A DNA stretch of 64,000 nt from positions 26,001 to 90,000 of the forward strand of contig NC_087389.1 of NCBI RefSeq assembly GCF_963675165.1, read 5' to 3'. This document shows positions 1 to 9,420 of this stretch, one piece after another. The position numbers and the translations under genes were made by a program. This DNA is from Halichondria panicea (Eukaryota; Porifera; Demospongiae; Suberitida; Halichondriidae). The notes under the pieces are model-generated. The model saw only the letters and a program-made list of their open reading frames with translations. It was not told where the DNA came from and ran no database searches. The number at the start of each line of letters is the position of its first letter. Within the stretch, counting starts at the first letter, position 1.

Positions 1-493
1 ATTAGTGAAGGGGGCTGGCATACCTAATACATTATTAGTGAAGGGAGCTGGCATACCTAATACATTATTAGTGAAGGGAGCTGGCATACCTAATACACTA
101 TTAGTGAAGGGAGCTGGCATACCTAATACACTATTAGTGAAGGGAGCTGGCATACCTAATACATTATTAGTGAAGGGGGCTGGCATACCTAATACATTAT
201 TAGTGAAGGGGGCTGGCATACCTAATACATTATTAGTGAAGGGGGCTGGCATACCTAATACATTATTAGTGAAGGGGGCTGGCATACCTAATACATTATT
301 AGTGAAGGGGGCTGGCATACCTAATACATTATTAGTGAAGGGGGCTGGCATACCTAATACATTATTAGTGAAGGGAGCTGGCATACCTAATACATTATTA
401 GTGAAGGGAGCTGGCATACCTAATACATTATTAGTGAAGGGAGCTGGCATACCTAATACATTATTAGTGAAGGGGGCTGGCATACCTAATACA
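1..493. repeat. 33-bp minisatellite, about 15 copies
   Basis: Near-perfect head-to-tail array of a 33-base unit reading gtgaagggrgctggcatacc plus taatacaytatta. Units differ only by g/a at one position and t/c at another, so the array looks recently homogenised. The unit length is a multiple of three and one forward frame stays open throughout, but nothing supports coding. It most likely lies in an intron just upstream of the first visible cathepsin exon. Confidence 0.95.
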
Positions 494-543
494 CTATTTA
501 GTTGCTTTGAAGGCTTTATTATATACACGTATGTACTGTGCAG

Positions 544-1229
544 TTTCATTTGGTAACCATGGTTGCGTGTGTGGAGAGGTCAACAAGGCTTTGCTGTATG
601 TCATCGATAACGGTGGAGTGGACACTTGGGACGGCTACCCCTCCGGAGGAGATCCATACAGGTCAAAGGTCAGTACTATATTATTATAGTTATGGTATAT
701 ATTGATCATTCTAGTACCCTCCCCAGCAATATGCTTGCTCTTATTCCCCTGCCTATTGGGGTGCCAGTGCTCGAGGTATAGTGGTCCTCCCCTCTGGCAG
801 TGAGGCTAGTCTACTGGCAGCAGTGGGTAGCATGGGCCCTGTCAGTGTGCATGTTGATGCTACCTCCACTGCTTTCCAGTTCTATTCTGAAGGTGTTCTC
901 AATGTTCACTATTGCTCCAGTACTGTGCTCAGTCATGCACTGGTTGTCATTGGTTACGGGAGTCTAAACGGACAAGACTATTGGCTAGTCAAAAACAGGT
1001 AAGAGAAATGTTGTGTTTATCATTTCCCTCAAGCTCTTTCAGTTGCCATAGCTTGAATTGTAACAATTTTTAAAGCTTAGAAAGACACCTTTCAAATATG
1101 GTGGCGCATCAAAACAAGTATTTGTTCCTAGGGCGACGAACTTTTGGATTTTCAGAAAATTGCAAAATTGTTGACATTGTATCAACGGTAATAAAGTTAT
1201 GGCTGTTGAAAAATCACAACCCCCCCCCC

Positions 1230-1286
<57 letters not shown>

Positions 1287-1408
1287 ACACACACACACAC
1301 ACACACAGTTGGGGTCCTAACTGGGGCATTAAAGGTTTTGGTCTACTGGCCAGAAACAATGGGAATAATTGTGGTATTGCCACGTCAGCAAGTCTGCCCT
1401 CTCTGTGA
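544..1408 (+). CDS. Cathepsin L-like cysteine protease, 3' exons only
   Basis: Papain-family (C1A) endopeptidase, normally lysosomal or secreted. Three exons are visible: 544-668, 727-998 and 1309-1408, with GT-AG introns. The middle exon carries the catalytic-His region (LSHALVVIGYG). The catalytic-Asn motif is rebuilt across the last intron: LVKN, then a Ser codon split by the intron, then WGPNWG. The protein ends NNCGIATSASLPSL and TGA, the usual cathepsin L-type C terminus. The catalytic-Cys exon and propeptide are not in the window, because everything upstream is the minisatellite. The stretch normally reading GCNGG is GCVCGE here, so this conserved motif is changed. The last intron holds a foldback repeat copy and a (CA)n tract that runs right up to the acceptor. 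The family call is sure; which cathepsin subtype is not. Confidence 0.85.
1025..1215. repeat. Diverged copy of foldback repeat family A
   Basis: Starts with ctctttcagttgccatagc and ends with gttatggctgttgaaa, the two arms of the roughly 310-bp palindromic repeat that forms arrays at 36.8-38.6 kb and 59.4-63.3 kb. The copy is shortened and diverged. It sits in the last intron of the cathepsin-like gene and is followed by a poly-C and (CA)n tract to 1308. Confidence 0.7.
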
Positions 1409-1622
1409 ACTTTGGCGGACAATAATTATGTAGACTAGTAGTGACTCTGTCTTAGCTACCCATTATAAATTTTTGTGATTATTATGATATAATGATGATA
1501 GGTGAGCCACGCCCTGTACACAGAAAAGGGGAGGGGCTAGAACACAGGTAAGTGGGCGTGGTTGCGCGAGTCCAACCCTCCGACTCCGCCCAACTACCAG
1601 AGGACTGTATGAAGAAGCAGAC

Positions 1623-4103
1623 ATGAACATCAGGAACGCCACAGTGAGTGTGCTCAATATAATAATGTCAGCCATTATGGGCAATCAAGTGTACTGTATT
1701 AAATGCTATAAGCCATGGTGTTATGTTTTGGAGGTGCATAATTACAGCTGGGCCGGGGTAGAGTGATGTGTACGTGTGTGTGTCAGCTGGGCCAAGGTAG
1801 AGTGATGTGTGTGTGTCAGCTGGGCCGGGGTAGAGTGATGTGTGTGTGTCAGCTGGGCCAGGGTAGAGTGATGTGTGTGTCAGCTGGGCCGGGGTAGAGT
1901 GATGTGTGTGTGTCAGCTGGGCCGGGGTAGAGTGATGTGTGTGTGTCAGCTGGGCCAGGGTAGAGTGATGTGTGTGTGTCAGCTGGGCCAGGGTAGAGTG
2001 ATGTGTGTGTGTCAGCTGGGCCAAGGTAGAGTGATGTGTGTGTGTCAGCTGGGCCGGGGTAGAGTGATGTGTACGTGTGTTTGTCAGCTGGGCCAAGGTA
2101 GAGTGATGTGTGTGTGTCAGCTGGGCCGGGGTAGAGTGATGTGTGTGTGTCAGCTGGGCCAGGGTAGAGTGATGTGTGTGTCAGCTGGGCCGGGGTAGAG
2201 TGATGTGTGTGTGTGTGTGTCAGCTGGGCCAAGGTAGAGTGATGTGTGTGTGTCAGCTGGGCCGGGGTAGAGTGATGTGTGTGTGTCAGCTGGGCCGGGG
2301 TAGAGTGATGTGTGTGTGTCAGCTGGGCCAAGGTAGAGTGATGTGTGTGTGTCAGCTGGGCCAAGGTAGAGTGATGTGTGTGTGTCAGCTGGGCCGGGGT
2401 AGAGTGATGTGTGTGTGTCAGCTGGGCCGGGGTAGAGTGATGTGTACGTGTGTGTGTCAGCTGGGCCAAGGTAGAGTGATGTGTACGTGTGTGTGTCAGC
2501 TGGGTCGGGGTAGAGTGATGTGTGTGTGTCAGCTGGGCCGGGGTAGAGTGATGTGTACGTGTGTGTGTCAGCTGGGCCAAGGTAGAGTGATGTGTGTGTG
2601 TCAGCTGGGCCAGGGTAGAGTGATGTGTGTGTGTCAGCTGGGCCGGGGTAGAGTGATGTGTACGTGTGTGTGTCAGCTGGGCCAAGGTAGAGTGATGTGT
2701 GTGTGTCAGCTGGGCCAGGGTAGAGTGATGTGTACGTGTGTGTGTCAGCTGGGCCGGGGTAGAGTGATGTGTGTGTGTCAGGTGGGCCGGGGTAGAGTGA
2801 TGTGTGTGTGTCAGGTGGGCCGGGGTAGAGTGATGTGTGTGTCAGCTGGGCCAGGGTAGAGTGATGTGTGTGTGTCAGCTGGGCCGGGGTAGAGTGATGT
2901 GTGTGTCAGCTGGGCCAGGGTAGAGTGATGTGTGTGTGTCAGGTGGGACGGGGTAGAGTGATGTGTGTGTGTCAGCTGGGCCGGGGTAGAGTGATGTGTG
3001 TGTGTCAGCTGGGCCGGGGTAGAGTGATGTGTGTGTGTCAGCTGGGCCGGGGTAGAGTGATGTGTGTGTGTCAGGTGGGACGGGGTAGAGTGATGTGTGT
3101 GTGTCAGCTGGGCCGGGGTAGAGTGATGTGTGTGTCAGCTGGGCCAGGGTAGAGTGATGTGTGTGTCAGCTGGGCCAGGTAGAGTGATGTGTGTGTGTGG
3201 ACATATGTATGAGTAACCCACGAATAAGGTCATTACTGGGAAAAGTTTCCGTTTTGTCGCTGCATGTGTAAATGCTCCATTGAGCATCTTGTTAAGAAAT
3301 GCATTTTGTAGTCCTTTGAACGGCCTATCCAGTGATTGCTTTTGTGTCCTCTAGTTGCTAAGCCAAGCTGTAATGGCATCCATGAGACGTGCCCATATCA
3401 TCAACTGTTTCCTCACATCTCAGGCAGAAGATCTGCTAAATATGCAGAACTGCAATCTTCTCTGTCTGCCAGAGAACTATCAAATGAAGTACTACTTCTA
3501 TCATGCTCTGTCCTGGCCACAGCTCTCTTATGTAGCAGAGGATGATCGTGGCCGTATAGTTGGATATGTCCTCGCTAAGATGTGAGTATATGCTAGTGTG
3601 GGTAGTGTGCTGTGTGGGTGGTGTGCTGTGTGGGTGGGTGTCCTAGTGTTGTGTGTACTCTCTCCACATGCAGGGAAGAAGATCCTGATGAGGTTCCACA
3701 CGGTCACATTACATCTCTGGTAGGTACTCTACACACACCTCTAGTCTACTATTAGTAGACAACCATCTCACACATGCAGGCTGTAAGGCGCACACATCGG
3801 AGGATGGGCATGGCTATGAAGCTCATGGATCAGGTCCGTCCCTTCCACTGTAAAAGAAAAAAATCATGGAAAATATATGTCCCTGTTTTTGAGGAAAGAA
3901 TTATGCCTTAGTAATCTTAATTCCAAAAATGGGCCTGTTTTTTTGCTAGTTAACTTGCCAAATATTTTGCAGCCCCTTTAAAATAATTGCTTCAACTGAT
4001 TGTAGTGTTGTTGTTGTACAGGCATCACGTGCTATGGTGGAGTGTTATGGTGCTAAATATGTGTCTCTACATGTCCGAGTAAGGTAAGGTACCTTACACA
4101 CAC

Positions 4104-4150
<47 letters not shown>

Positions 4151-4391
4151 CAGGGCGGCACTCCATCTGTATGAGACTACTCTCAAGTTCAAGTAAGTCA
4201 GTCGGTTAGTTAGTTGTGTGCACACTCATCTATACCGTGTGTCGTGCAGGCGTGAAGAGGTAGAGGCCAAGTATTATGCTGATGGGGAAGATGCTTATGC
4301 TATGAAGAGAAGCCTTACAACTCTGGCAGACACTGTCAAGAGAGAGACAGAGCTGAAGAAGAGGCGCTCTAAAGAACAACAGACACTCTAG
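1623..4391 (+). CDS. NAA10: N-alpha-acetyltransferase 10, NatA catalytic subunit
   Basis: Catalytic subunit (ARD1) of the ribosome-associated NatA complex, which acetylates N-terminal Ala, Ser, Thr, Gly and Cys after Met removal. Seven exons: 1623-1643, 3424-3581, 3674-3719, 3780-3833, 4022-4083, 4148-4192 and 4250-4391. Exon 1 encodes only MNIRNAT, joined to [20 protein letters not shown], which reproduces the conserved NAA10 N terminus and fixes the start. The GNAT acetyl-CoA motif is [10 protein letters not shown], and the strongly conserved [13 protein letters not shown] is in the last exon. The C terminus is short and basic ([11 protein letters not shown]), about 180 residues in total against about 235 in human, lacking the long acidic tail. 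Intron 1 (1.8 kb) is filled by a minisatellite, while the other introns are 60 to 190 bases. Confidence 0.96.
1745..3200. repeat. GT-rich minisatellite inside NAA10 intron 1, about 45-50 copies
   Basis: Units of about 28 to 34 bases built on cagctgggccrgggtagagt followed by gatgtgtgtgtgt. Variants alternate gccggg, gccaag and gccagg, and some units carry an extra tacgtgtg. All six frames contain long artificial open frames made of [11 protein letters not shown]-like repeats, which are not genes. Because most of intron 1 is repeat, its length is likely to vary between individuals. Confidence 0.95.
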
Positions 4392-4454
4392 CACTATTGT
4401 ATGTGGTTGATGTATGGGTCCGAGAATGACTGTACTTTTGTGATAATTAACCTT

Positions 4455-4538
4455 GATTAATTATAGTCTCATGAATCAGCCGCACCTTTGGTGTCAGGAC
4501 ACCAAAGGTGCGGCTGATTCATGAGACTAGATTAATTA
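4455..4538. mobile_element. 66-bp perfect palindrome with 9-bp target-site duplication
   Basis: Bases 4464-4495 and 4498-4529 are exact reverse complements (32 bases each) around a 2-base spacer. The direct repeat GATTAATTA flanks it on both sides (4455-4463 and 4530-4538), as expected for a transposition footprint. The outer 20 bases (tagtctcatgaatcagccgc) recur at about 14127, next to unrelated sequence, so they look like the terminus of a larger element family. A 9-bp duplication is typical of Mutator-like elements, but no transposase is present. It lies between the NAA10 stop and the RPL18A stop. Confidence 0.8.
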
Positions 4539-4857
4539 CTGGCTACATGGCCTGAACATTATCACCTTTCAATGGAGGTAGGAAACACAAAGAAGAAGAC
4601 TTCTGACATCAATGATATGCGCATACATTTAATCTGAGCAGAACATTCTCCCGCCGTGCAACGCAGGCACTATAATTATAGGCCTTCATGGAATAGCAAT
4701 GTTGGTGTTAGCCTCGATACCAGGCCGCATGAAAAACCTGTTGAGGGGGCTGGAGTCGAGGCTATGTTGGTGTAATAGGGTAGGAGTGGTTTATATCAAT
4801 TCTCATGACTTTTTTGCCAAGTCCAATTTATCATTATACAAACAACCAAATAAAATT

Positions 4858-5955
4858 CTAAAAGAAAGTGTTCGGTCTTTTGGCAACAAATGTCGACTTG
4901 AAGTGAGACTTCATGACGCGATGTGGCAAAGGGAATCGTATCTTTGAGTTCTACAAAGGAGAGGAAGAATGTATCATGCAGACTGTCATACAGAAGGGGG
5001 TGGATACTTACATGGAGATGCTTCACATGCACTCTCCTACACTTGGAGGCAGGGATGACAGCTACCTTCATGATCTGAATAGAAGAAGATCTAGCTCTGT
5101 GCCTAGCTGCCATGTCACGATCTATACAGATAGTTATACAGTGTGTGGGCGAGGTTATATAGTGTGTGTGTGTGTGGGCGAGGTTATATAGTGTGTGTGT
5201 GTGTGGGTGGGTTATATAGTGTGTGTGTGTGTGGGTGGGTTATATAGTGTGTGTGTGTACCACCTCATCACTCTATTCTCAGCACTATTGCTCAGAGCAG
5301 TTGGACACGAGTTATAATCACTGGTGGTCAATAGTAGGAGCACACTTACAGCAAAGAGTGACTGCTCCAGCAATGGTCATATCACGATACTCCCTGTACA
5401 TGTTGTGGGTGCCACTCCTTGAATCATAGCGAAGCCATATCCCTACATTCTTGATCTTGGATGGGCTCTTATCCAGTACCTATGAGAAATAACAACGAAT
5501 AATATTGTGGCAGCTAATTAGTTCGGACCTGCACGTAAATAGCTCAGGTCAGAGTGGAGTAGCTGATGTATTGTTCTAAACCTCTCTAGTAGGTACACAA
5601 CCATGGGAAGGAGGTCAGTACAAGGCAAGGAAGGTTACTACACACACACAAGGCAAAGCAAGGAAGGCTGGTATAATACAAGTTACCTAACTTACCCGAC
5701 CACAATAGCAAATCTCTCCTGTTGTCTTTTTAACTTTCTTCAGCTTCTTCATAAAGTACCAGAACCGAGACTTAGCAGACACAGCATCGGAAGCAAAAAT
5801 GGTCATTCGGTAGACATCAGGCACAAGATTCTTTTCAGTAGGCACTCTCCGCCCTATCACCTTGTACTCCTTCAGCTGCACGCACACACACACAGGTGGT
5901 TAGAACAAGCACTCTTACTACATACACAGACACTTACAGCTCCTTGAGCCCTCAT
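4858..5955 (-). CDS. RPL18A: 60S ribosomal protein L18a (eL20)
   Basis: Structural protein of the cytosolic large ribosomal subunit. Five exons. Exon 1 is MRAQGA only, starting at 5955. Then come [16 protein letters not shown] with [16 protein letters not shown], then [20 protein letters not shown] with the [20 protein letters not shown] block, then [20 protein letters not shown] with ASKCRR, and finally [12 protein letters not shown] ending VAKRPNTFF and stop. The order and the C terminus match the family closely, and the length (about 175 aa) is normal. The first coding exon of only six codons and short introns are typical of ribosomal protein genes. An intron at about 5135-5260 carries a short GT-rich tandem repeat (gtgtgtgggygrgttatata units). 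The gene is divergent from LSM3, with 113 bases between the start codons. Confidence 0.97.
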
Positions 5956-6068
5956 CTTGGCTGGTCAGAGAGAAAGGGACACGTGTAGTGCCTCCTGCGC
6001 ATGTCAACTAGTCTCAGTGTGGAGAGGGTGTGGTTGTCTAGCTGATGTGCGCTAATTAGAATCTAAAT
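5956..6068. promoter_or_regulatory. Shared promoter region between RPL18A and LSM3
   Basis: Only 113 bases separate the divergent start codons of RPL18A (-) and LSM3 (+), so the core promoters of both genes must lie here or in the first exons. No TATA box is obvious. It contains a cacgtg E-box-like hexamer and pyrimidine-rich stretches as found at ribosomal protein promoters. Transcription start sites cannot be placed from sequence alone. Confidence 0.55.
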
Positions 6069-6514
6069 ATGACAGACGAAACTGAAGCGAGCCTAGGATC
6101 AGGAGGAGGTGGTAATGTCGTGGAGGAGCCACTGGATTTGGTGCGGCTGAGTTTGGATGAGAGGGTGTATGTCAAGATGAGAAATGATAGAGAGCTCAAA
6201 GGAAAGCTACATGTACGTAAGATGCCCACCATCCTCAGTTTTAAGCCGCGGGTAGTATATGAGGGTATTTAGTGTTTTCCTGCGCAGGCATATGATCAAC
6301 ACTTGAACATAGTCCTGGCGGAGGTGGAGGAGACAGTGACAACAGTAGAGCTAGATGAGGAGACATTTGAGGAGATCTATAAGGTACAGCCTGAGTCAGT
6401 GTGTGTGTGTACTCATATACCCTGTATTCCGTGTAGTCTACCAAGAGAACAGTCCCTATGATGTTTGTGAGAGGAGATGGTGTCATCCTGATATCACCAC
6501 CACTCAGAGGATAA
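6069..6514 (+). CDS. LSM3: U6 snRNA-associated Sm-like protein LSm3
   Basis: Component of the LSm2-8 ring that binds the U6 snRNA 3' end and of the LSm1-7 mRNA decay ring. Three exons: 6069-6212, 6288-6383 and 6437-6514. The product is about 105 aa. Sm1 motif: [20 protein letters not shown] followed by [20 protein letters not shown]. Sm2 motif: [16 protein letters not shown] at the C terminus. The linker reads [20 protein letters not shown]. All match LSM3 orthologues and the length is normal. A short Gly-rich insert (SGGGGNV) lies in the N-terminal tail. Confidence 0.97.
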
Positions 6515-6730
6515 CTATATCATGTATGAAATGTACCATTGACTTGTTCACTTTGTCTACCAATCAATTTTGTTATAAAGGGGAGGAGTTGTAACATCTG
6601 CTGGAGCAGTTACAATTGTCAGTTTGTCATTATAAAATTATATGTAATACATACTGTTTGTATCTGAAGGAAAATTAACATTATAATTTATGAGCAATAA
6701 AGAGACTGGATGAATGGGACTGAGTTGTTG

Positions 6731-8947
6731 CTAATCCCCCACATCATCGTCTTTGTCTCCAACCAGCCACATGAGCCAAAAACCAAGAGTCAGTAATCCA
6801 GTTCCTAGTAGGTCCCCTAGAGCAGTCAGGAAGGGTATGGCAATATTGTCAGGATCATAACCCCAGCTCCATATCTTGTGCACTCCCCAGTCAGCAATGA
6901 GCAGCAGCAGCACTACCTAAGAGAGAGAGTGTGGTAGGGGACTAGCCACATACACACACACATACCCGTATGAGAGCACTACCTAAGAGAGAGGGTGTGG
7001 TAGGGGACTAGCCACACACACACATACCTGTATGAGAGCACTACCTAAGAAAGAGGGTGTGGTAGGGGACTAGCCACACACACACATACCCGTATGAGAG
7101 CACTACCTAAGAGAGAGGGTGTGGTAGGGGACTAGCCACACACACACATACCTGTATGAGAGCACAGACCATGTAGCCCACTACAAAGAGATAAGACTGC
7201 GTTGTGTGCCCAGCTCCTACTAGTTGGATGACTGATAAGAACACAATAGATCCAGGTATCACCAGGCTTATGAGTATGCGTGCAGTGCGAGCGTGAATAT
7301 CTAATAAAGGGAAGAATAAAACAACTGAATATGCTGTATCAAGAGTAGATATGAGTTACTCTAAGTTGGCAGTATAGACTGAATAGGGCGTGTGTGGGCA
7401 GCTGAATAGGCAACTGAATATAAGGAGTAGTGGAAACACTCACTCTGCTTAGAGAAGAATGAGCTACAAGGTCCTTTGTATTGGAGGTCAGAGGTCAGAG
7501 GTTGACCAGGAGAGTGAGCAGTTTGATGTAGTGATGTTGATATGCGACTAGCTTGCACAGCCGCTAGGTTACCGCCCACACCTGTGTGTGTGTGTGTGTG
7601 TGGGAGGGTACAGCGAGTGTGTGTGTGTGTGGAGGGGGGTACCATTGATGATGGGAGAATACACTGCAATGCCCTTCCATTTATTGACTGCAAAGGACAG
7701 GACCCATCCACCAGAACTGCACATGCACACAGGAGTCACACTCACACACTGTTATGAGTGTACATACCTACTAATTAACATGGCCACAATCACAGGAACC
7801 CAGCCAATGAAAAGAACAGCTCTGGTTGAAGTGTTCCGATAAGCAAATGCCATCCACAATGGTATCAGGACTATTAGCCCCACCAATATACAACTAGAAG
7901 CAGTTATGACGGAACCTGTATTATAATATAAAGTCAATTCTATCTCATACAAAACATGATTACCTTGTTCCAATGTGACATTGATAGATGAGCTCAATGC
8001 AGAGTCTGTAGTAGCTGCAGAGATAGTATGGTCTCCCAAGTCATACAGTCCCCTGGCTAGTAATGAGAGCAGGCCGAGAGTGACCAGATCTCCAAGAGCT
8101 GCTGCTATTGGAGTGGCTACATTGTCTGGGTTGATACTCAGACTGTGTGATAGTATAATAACCAGTATCATGATGGAGCCTAATATGACACTAGCCACTG
8201 AGGCAGCACCCATTGCAGAGGCTCCTAACATCAACTGATGGGCTACTTCCAAGTCTCTTCCCAACACTAGAGAGAACACTGTAGCCAGTCCTGCCACTAC
8301 CAGAGCTTGTGCCTAGAGGGGGGGGAGGGTCAGGTGTATTGTGTTCACTAGGGAAGCTGTTATCATACCTGAATGAGAGCGAGATTGCCCCAACCTAGTT
8401 TGAAGCGATTTGCCCAAGAGTCCAGTTGACCTAAGTTAGCCTATTAGAGGGAATATTTGATTGCTAGTGTGTGGTGTGTGGGTGGTGTGTGGTGTGTGGG
8501 TGATGTGTGTAGGAGTCAACGTACAGCAGTGGATAGTCTTGAGGCTAACGTCATTTCAAGGTTTCCTTTGAGACCCAGCAAAGCAGGCACTAAAATAAAG
8601 ATCTCATTCACCTCTTGATACACAGTCCAGTGCTGCACAAGAGTTCACAGTAAAATAGTGTTTATAGATATGGAGTGTTGTCCTACCTGGACAGCATCTA
8701 GTAGGAGACCAGCAGCCATCATACCAAACCCAGCGATGACAAATGGAATACCCACTTGTAGTAGTACAGTACAGAGTTTCTCAGGCTTTGTCCCTGGGTT
8801 AGTGTGTTCCTCAGGTCCTAGCTCAGAGATGCCGCTGTCCTCTCCCTCGCTCATAATAGTCACTCTCTCCACTTCTTCTTCACTCAACACACTATCTGAT
8901 GACTCCTCCGTCATAGTGCGTCTCCTTACTCGCAGTTTCTTAGACAT
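6731..8947 (-). CDS. SLC41 (MgtE-like) magnesium transporter
   Basis: Plasma-membrane Mg2+ carrier of solute carrier family 41, with two MgtE-type integral-membrane repeats. Residues 1 to about 60 are a polar, acidic cytosolic tail ([20 protein letters not shown]), followed by the first helix [20 protein letters not shown]. Repeat 1 has [20 protein letters not shown] and later [21 protein letters not shown]. Repeat 2 has [16 protein letters not shown] with [18 protein letters not shown] and then [20 protein letters not shown]. These paired PDN..P...ALGDL motifs are the family signature. At least eight exons can be read. Start ATG at 8945-8947; stop at 6731. The last intron is a 62-bp tandem repeat carrying splice sites (see separate entry). 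Human paralogue (A1, A2 or A3) not resolvable. Confidence 0.92.
6917..7151 (-). repeat. 62-bp tandem repeat forming the last SLC41 intron, each unit with both splice sites
   Basis: Period is exactly 62 bases. On the coding strand every unit holds an acceptor (ctctctctcttag), a 17-base exon-like piece GTAGTGCTCTCATACRG, and a donor (gtatgtgtg). The exon-like pieces are at 7090-7106, 7028-7044 and 6966-6982. The true exons end CTCATACAG (at 7152) and begin GTAGTGCTG (at 6916), so the 17-base piece is a fusion of the two exon edges. The conserved protein requires all copies to be skipped. Confidence 0.85.
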
Positions 8948-9420
8948 GAGAATAACACAACATTAACTCTACGTACTTTGTCTCTAGCTAGATTGCTTCT
9001 AAATATTGCCCATTTATTTTGCGTACGTATGACCAGACAGACCACGCCCACCATATCCTCCGATAACAGCCCTTGCGCAGGTTTATACAACCACTCTCTC
9101 TCATCATATCAGCCGGCTAACTCGGTGACCTCCTCTGACTTGCAGGCTACCTCTACCAGACTCCAAACACTCCTCAAGGTGAATACTCTTGCATGCATGT
9201 TACATTGCCGCTAGTATAGAGCTAGGAAATCTACCTAACCATATATAACTAGCTAATAGTGCACACCTGTCCAAATAATACCTTTTACTGCATTTATAAA
9301 TAATCAGCATTTATAATTGCAGTATATTATTATACTGCAATTTCCATAGCAATTCTTGTGTGCAGTATATCCGTCTCTATACTTGTTGCCCTATTATTAT
9401 ATTGTTTGTATTGCTGCAGA
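8948..9420. promoter_or_regulatory. Intergenic region between SLC41 and transketolase, likely 5' UTR exon of transketolase
   Basis: SLC41 starts at 8947 on the minus strand and transketolase at 9421 on the plus strand. The transketolase ATG immediately follows a good acceptor (ttgctgcag), and a donor is seen at 9178/9179 (ctcaag then gtgaat), so a 5' exon ending at 9178 is likely. That exon is open in frame with transketolase and contains an ATG at 9029. A longer N terminus is therefore possible but not supported by homology. Confidence 0.5.

Noticed and set aside
5-556. Long open frame of VKGAGIPNTLL repeats
   Set aside because: The 33-base repeat is open only because its unit is a multiple of three and stop-free. 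There is no ATG, and the real cathepsin exon at 544 is in another frame.
1668-3152. Several 70-280 codon open frames ([21 protein letters not shown] repeats)
   Set aside because: All six frames over the NAA10 intron minisatellite are repetitive. They overlap each other and have no independent coding signal.
1745-3200. CRISPR-like regular repeats
   Set aside because: Units are directly adjacent without unique spacers, and the sequence is a eukaryotic intron.
6241-6486. Reverse ORF opposite LSM3
   Set aside because: Antisense shadow of conserved LSM3 exons.
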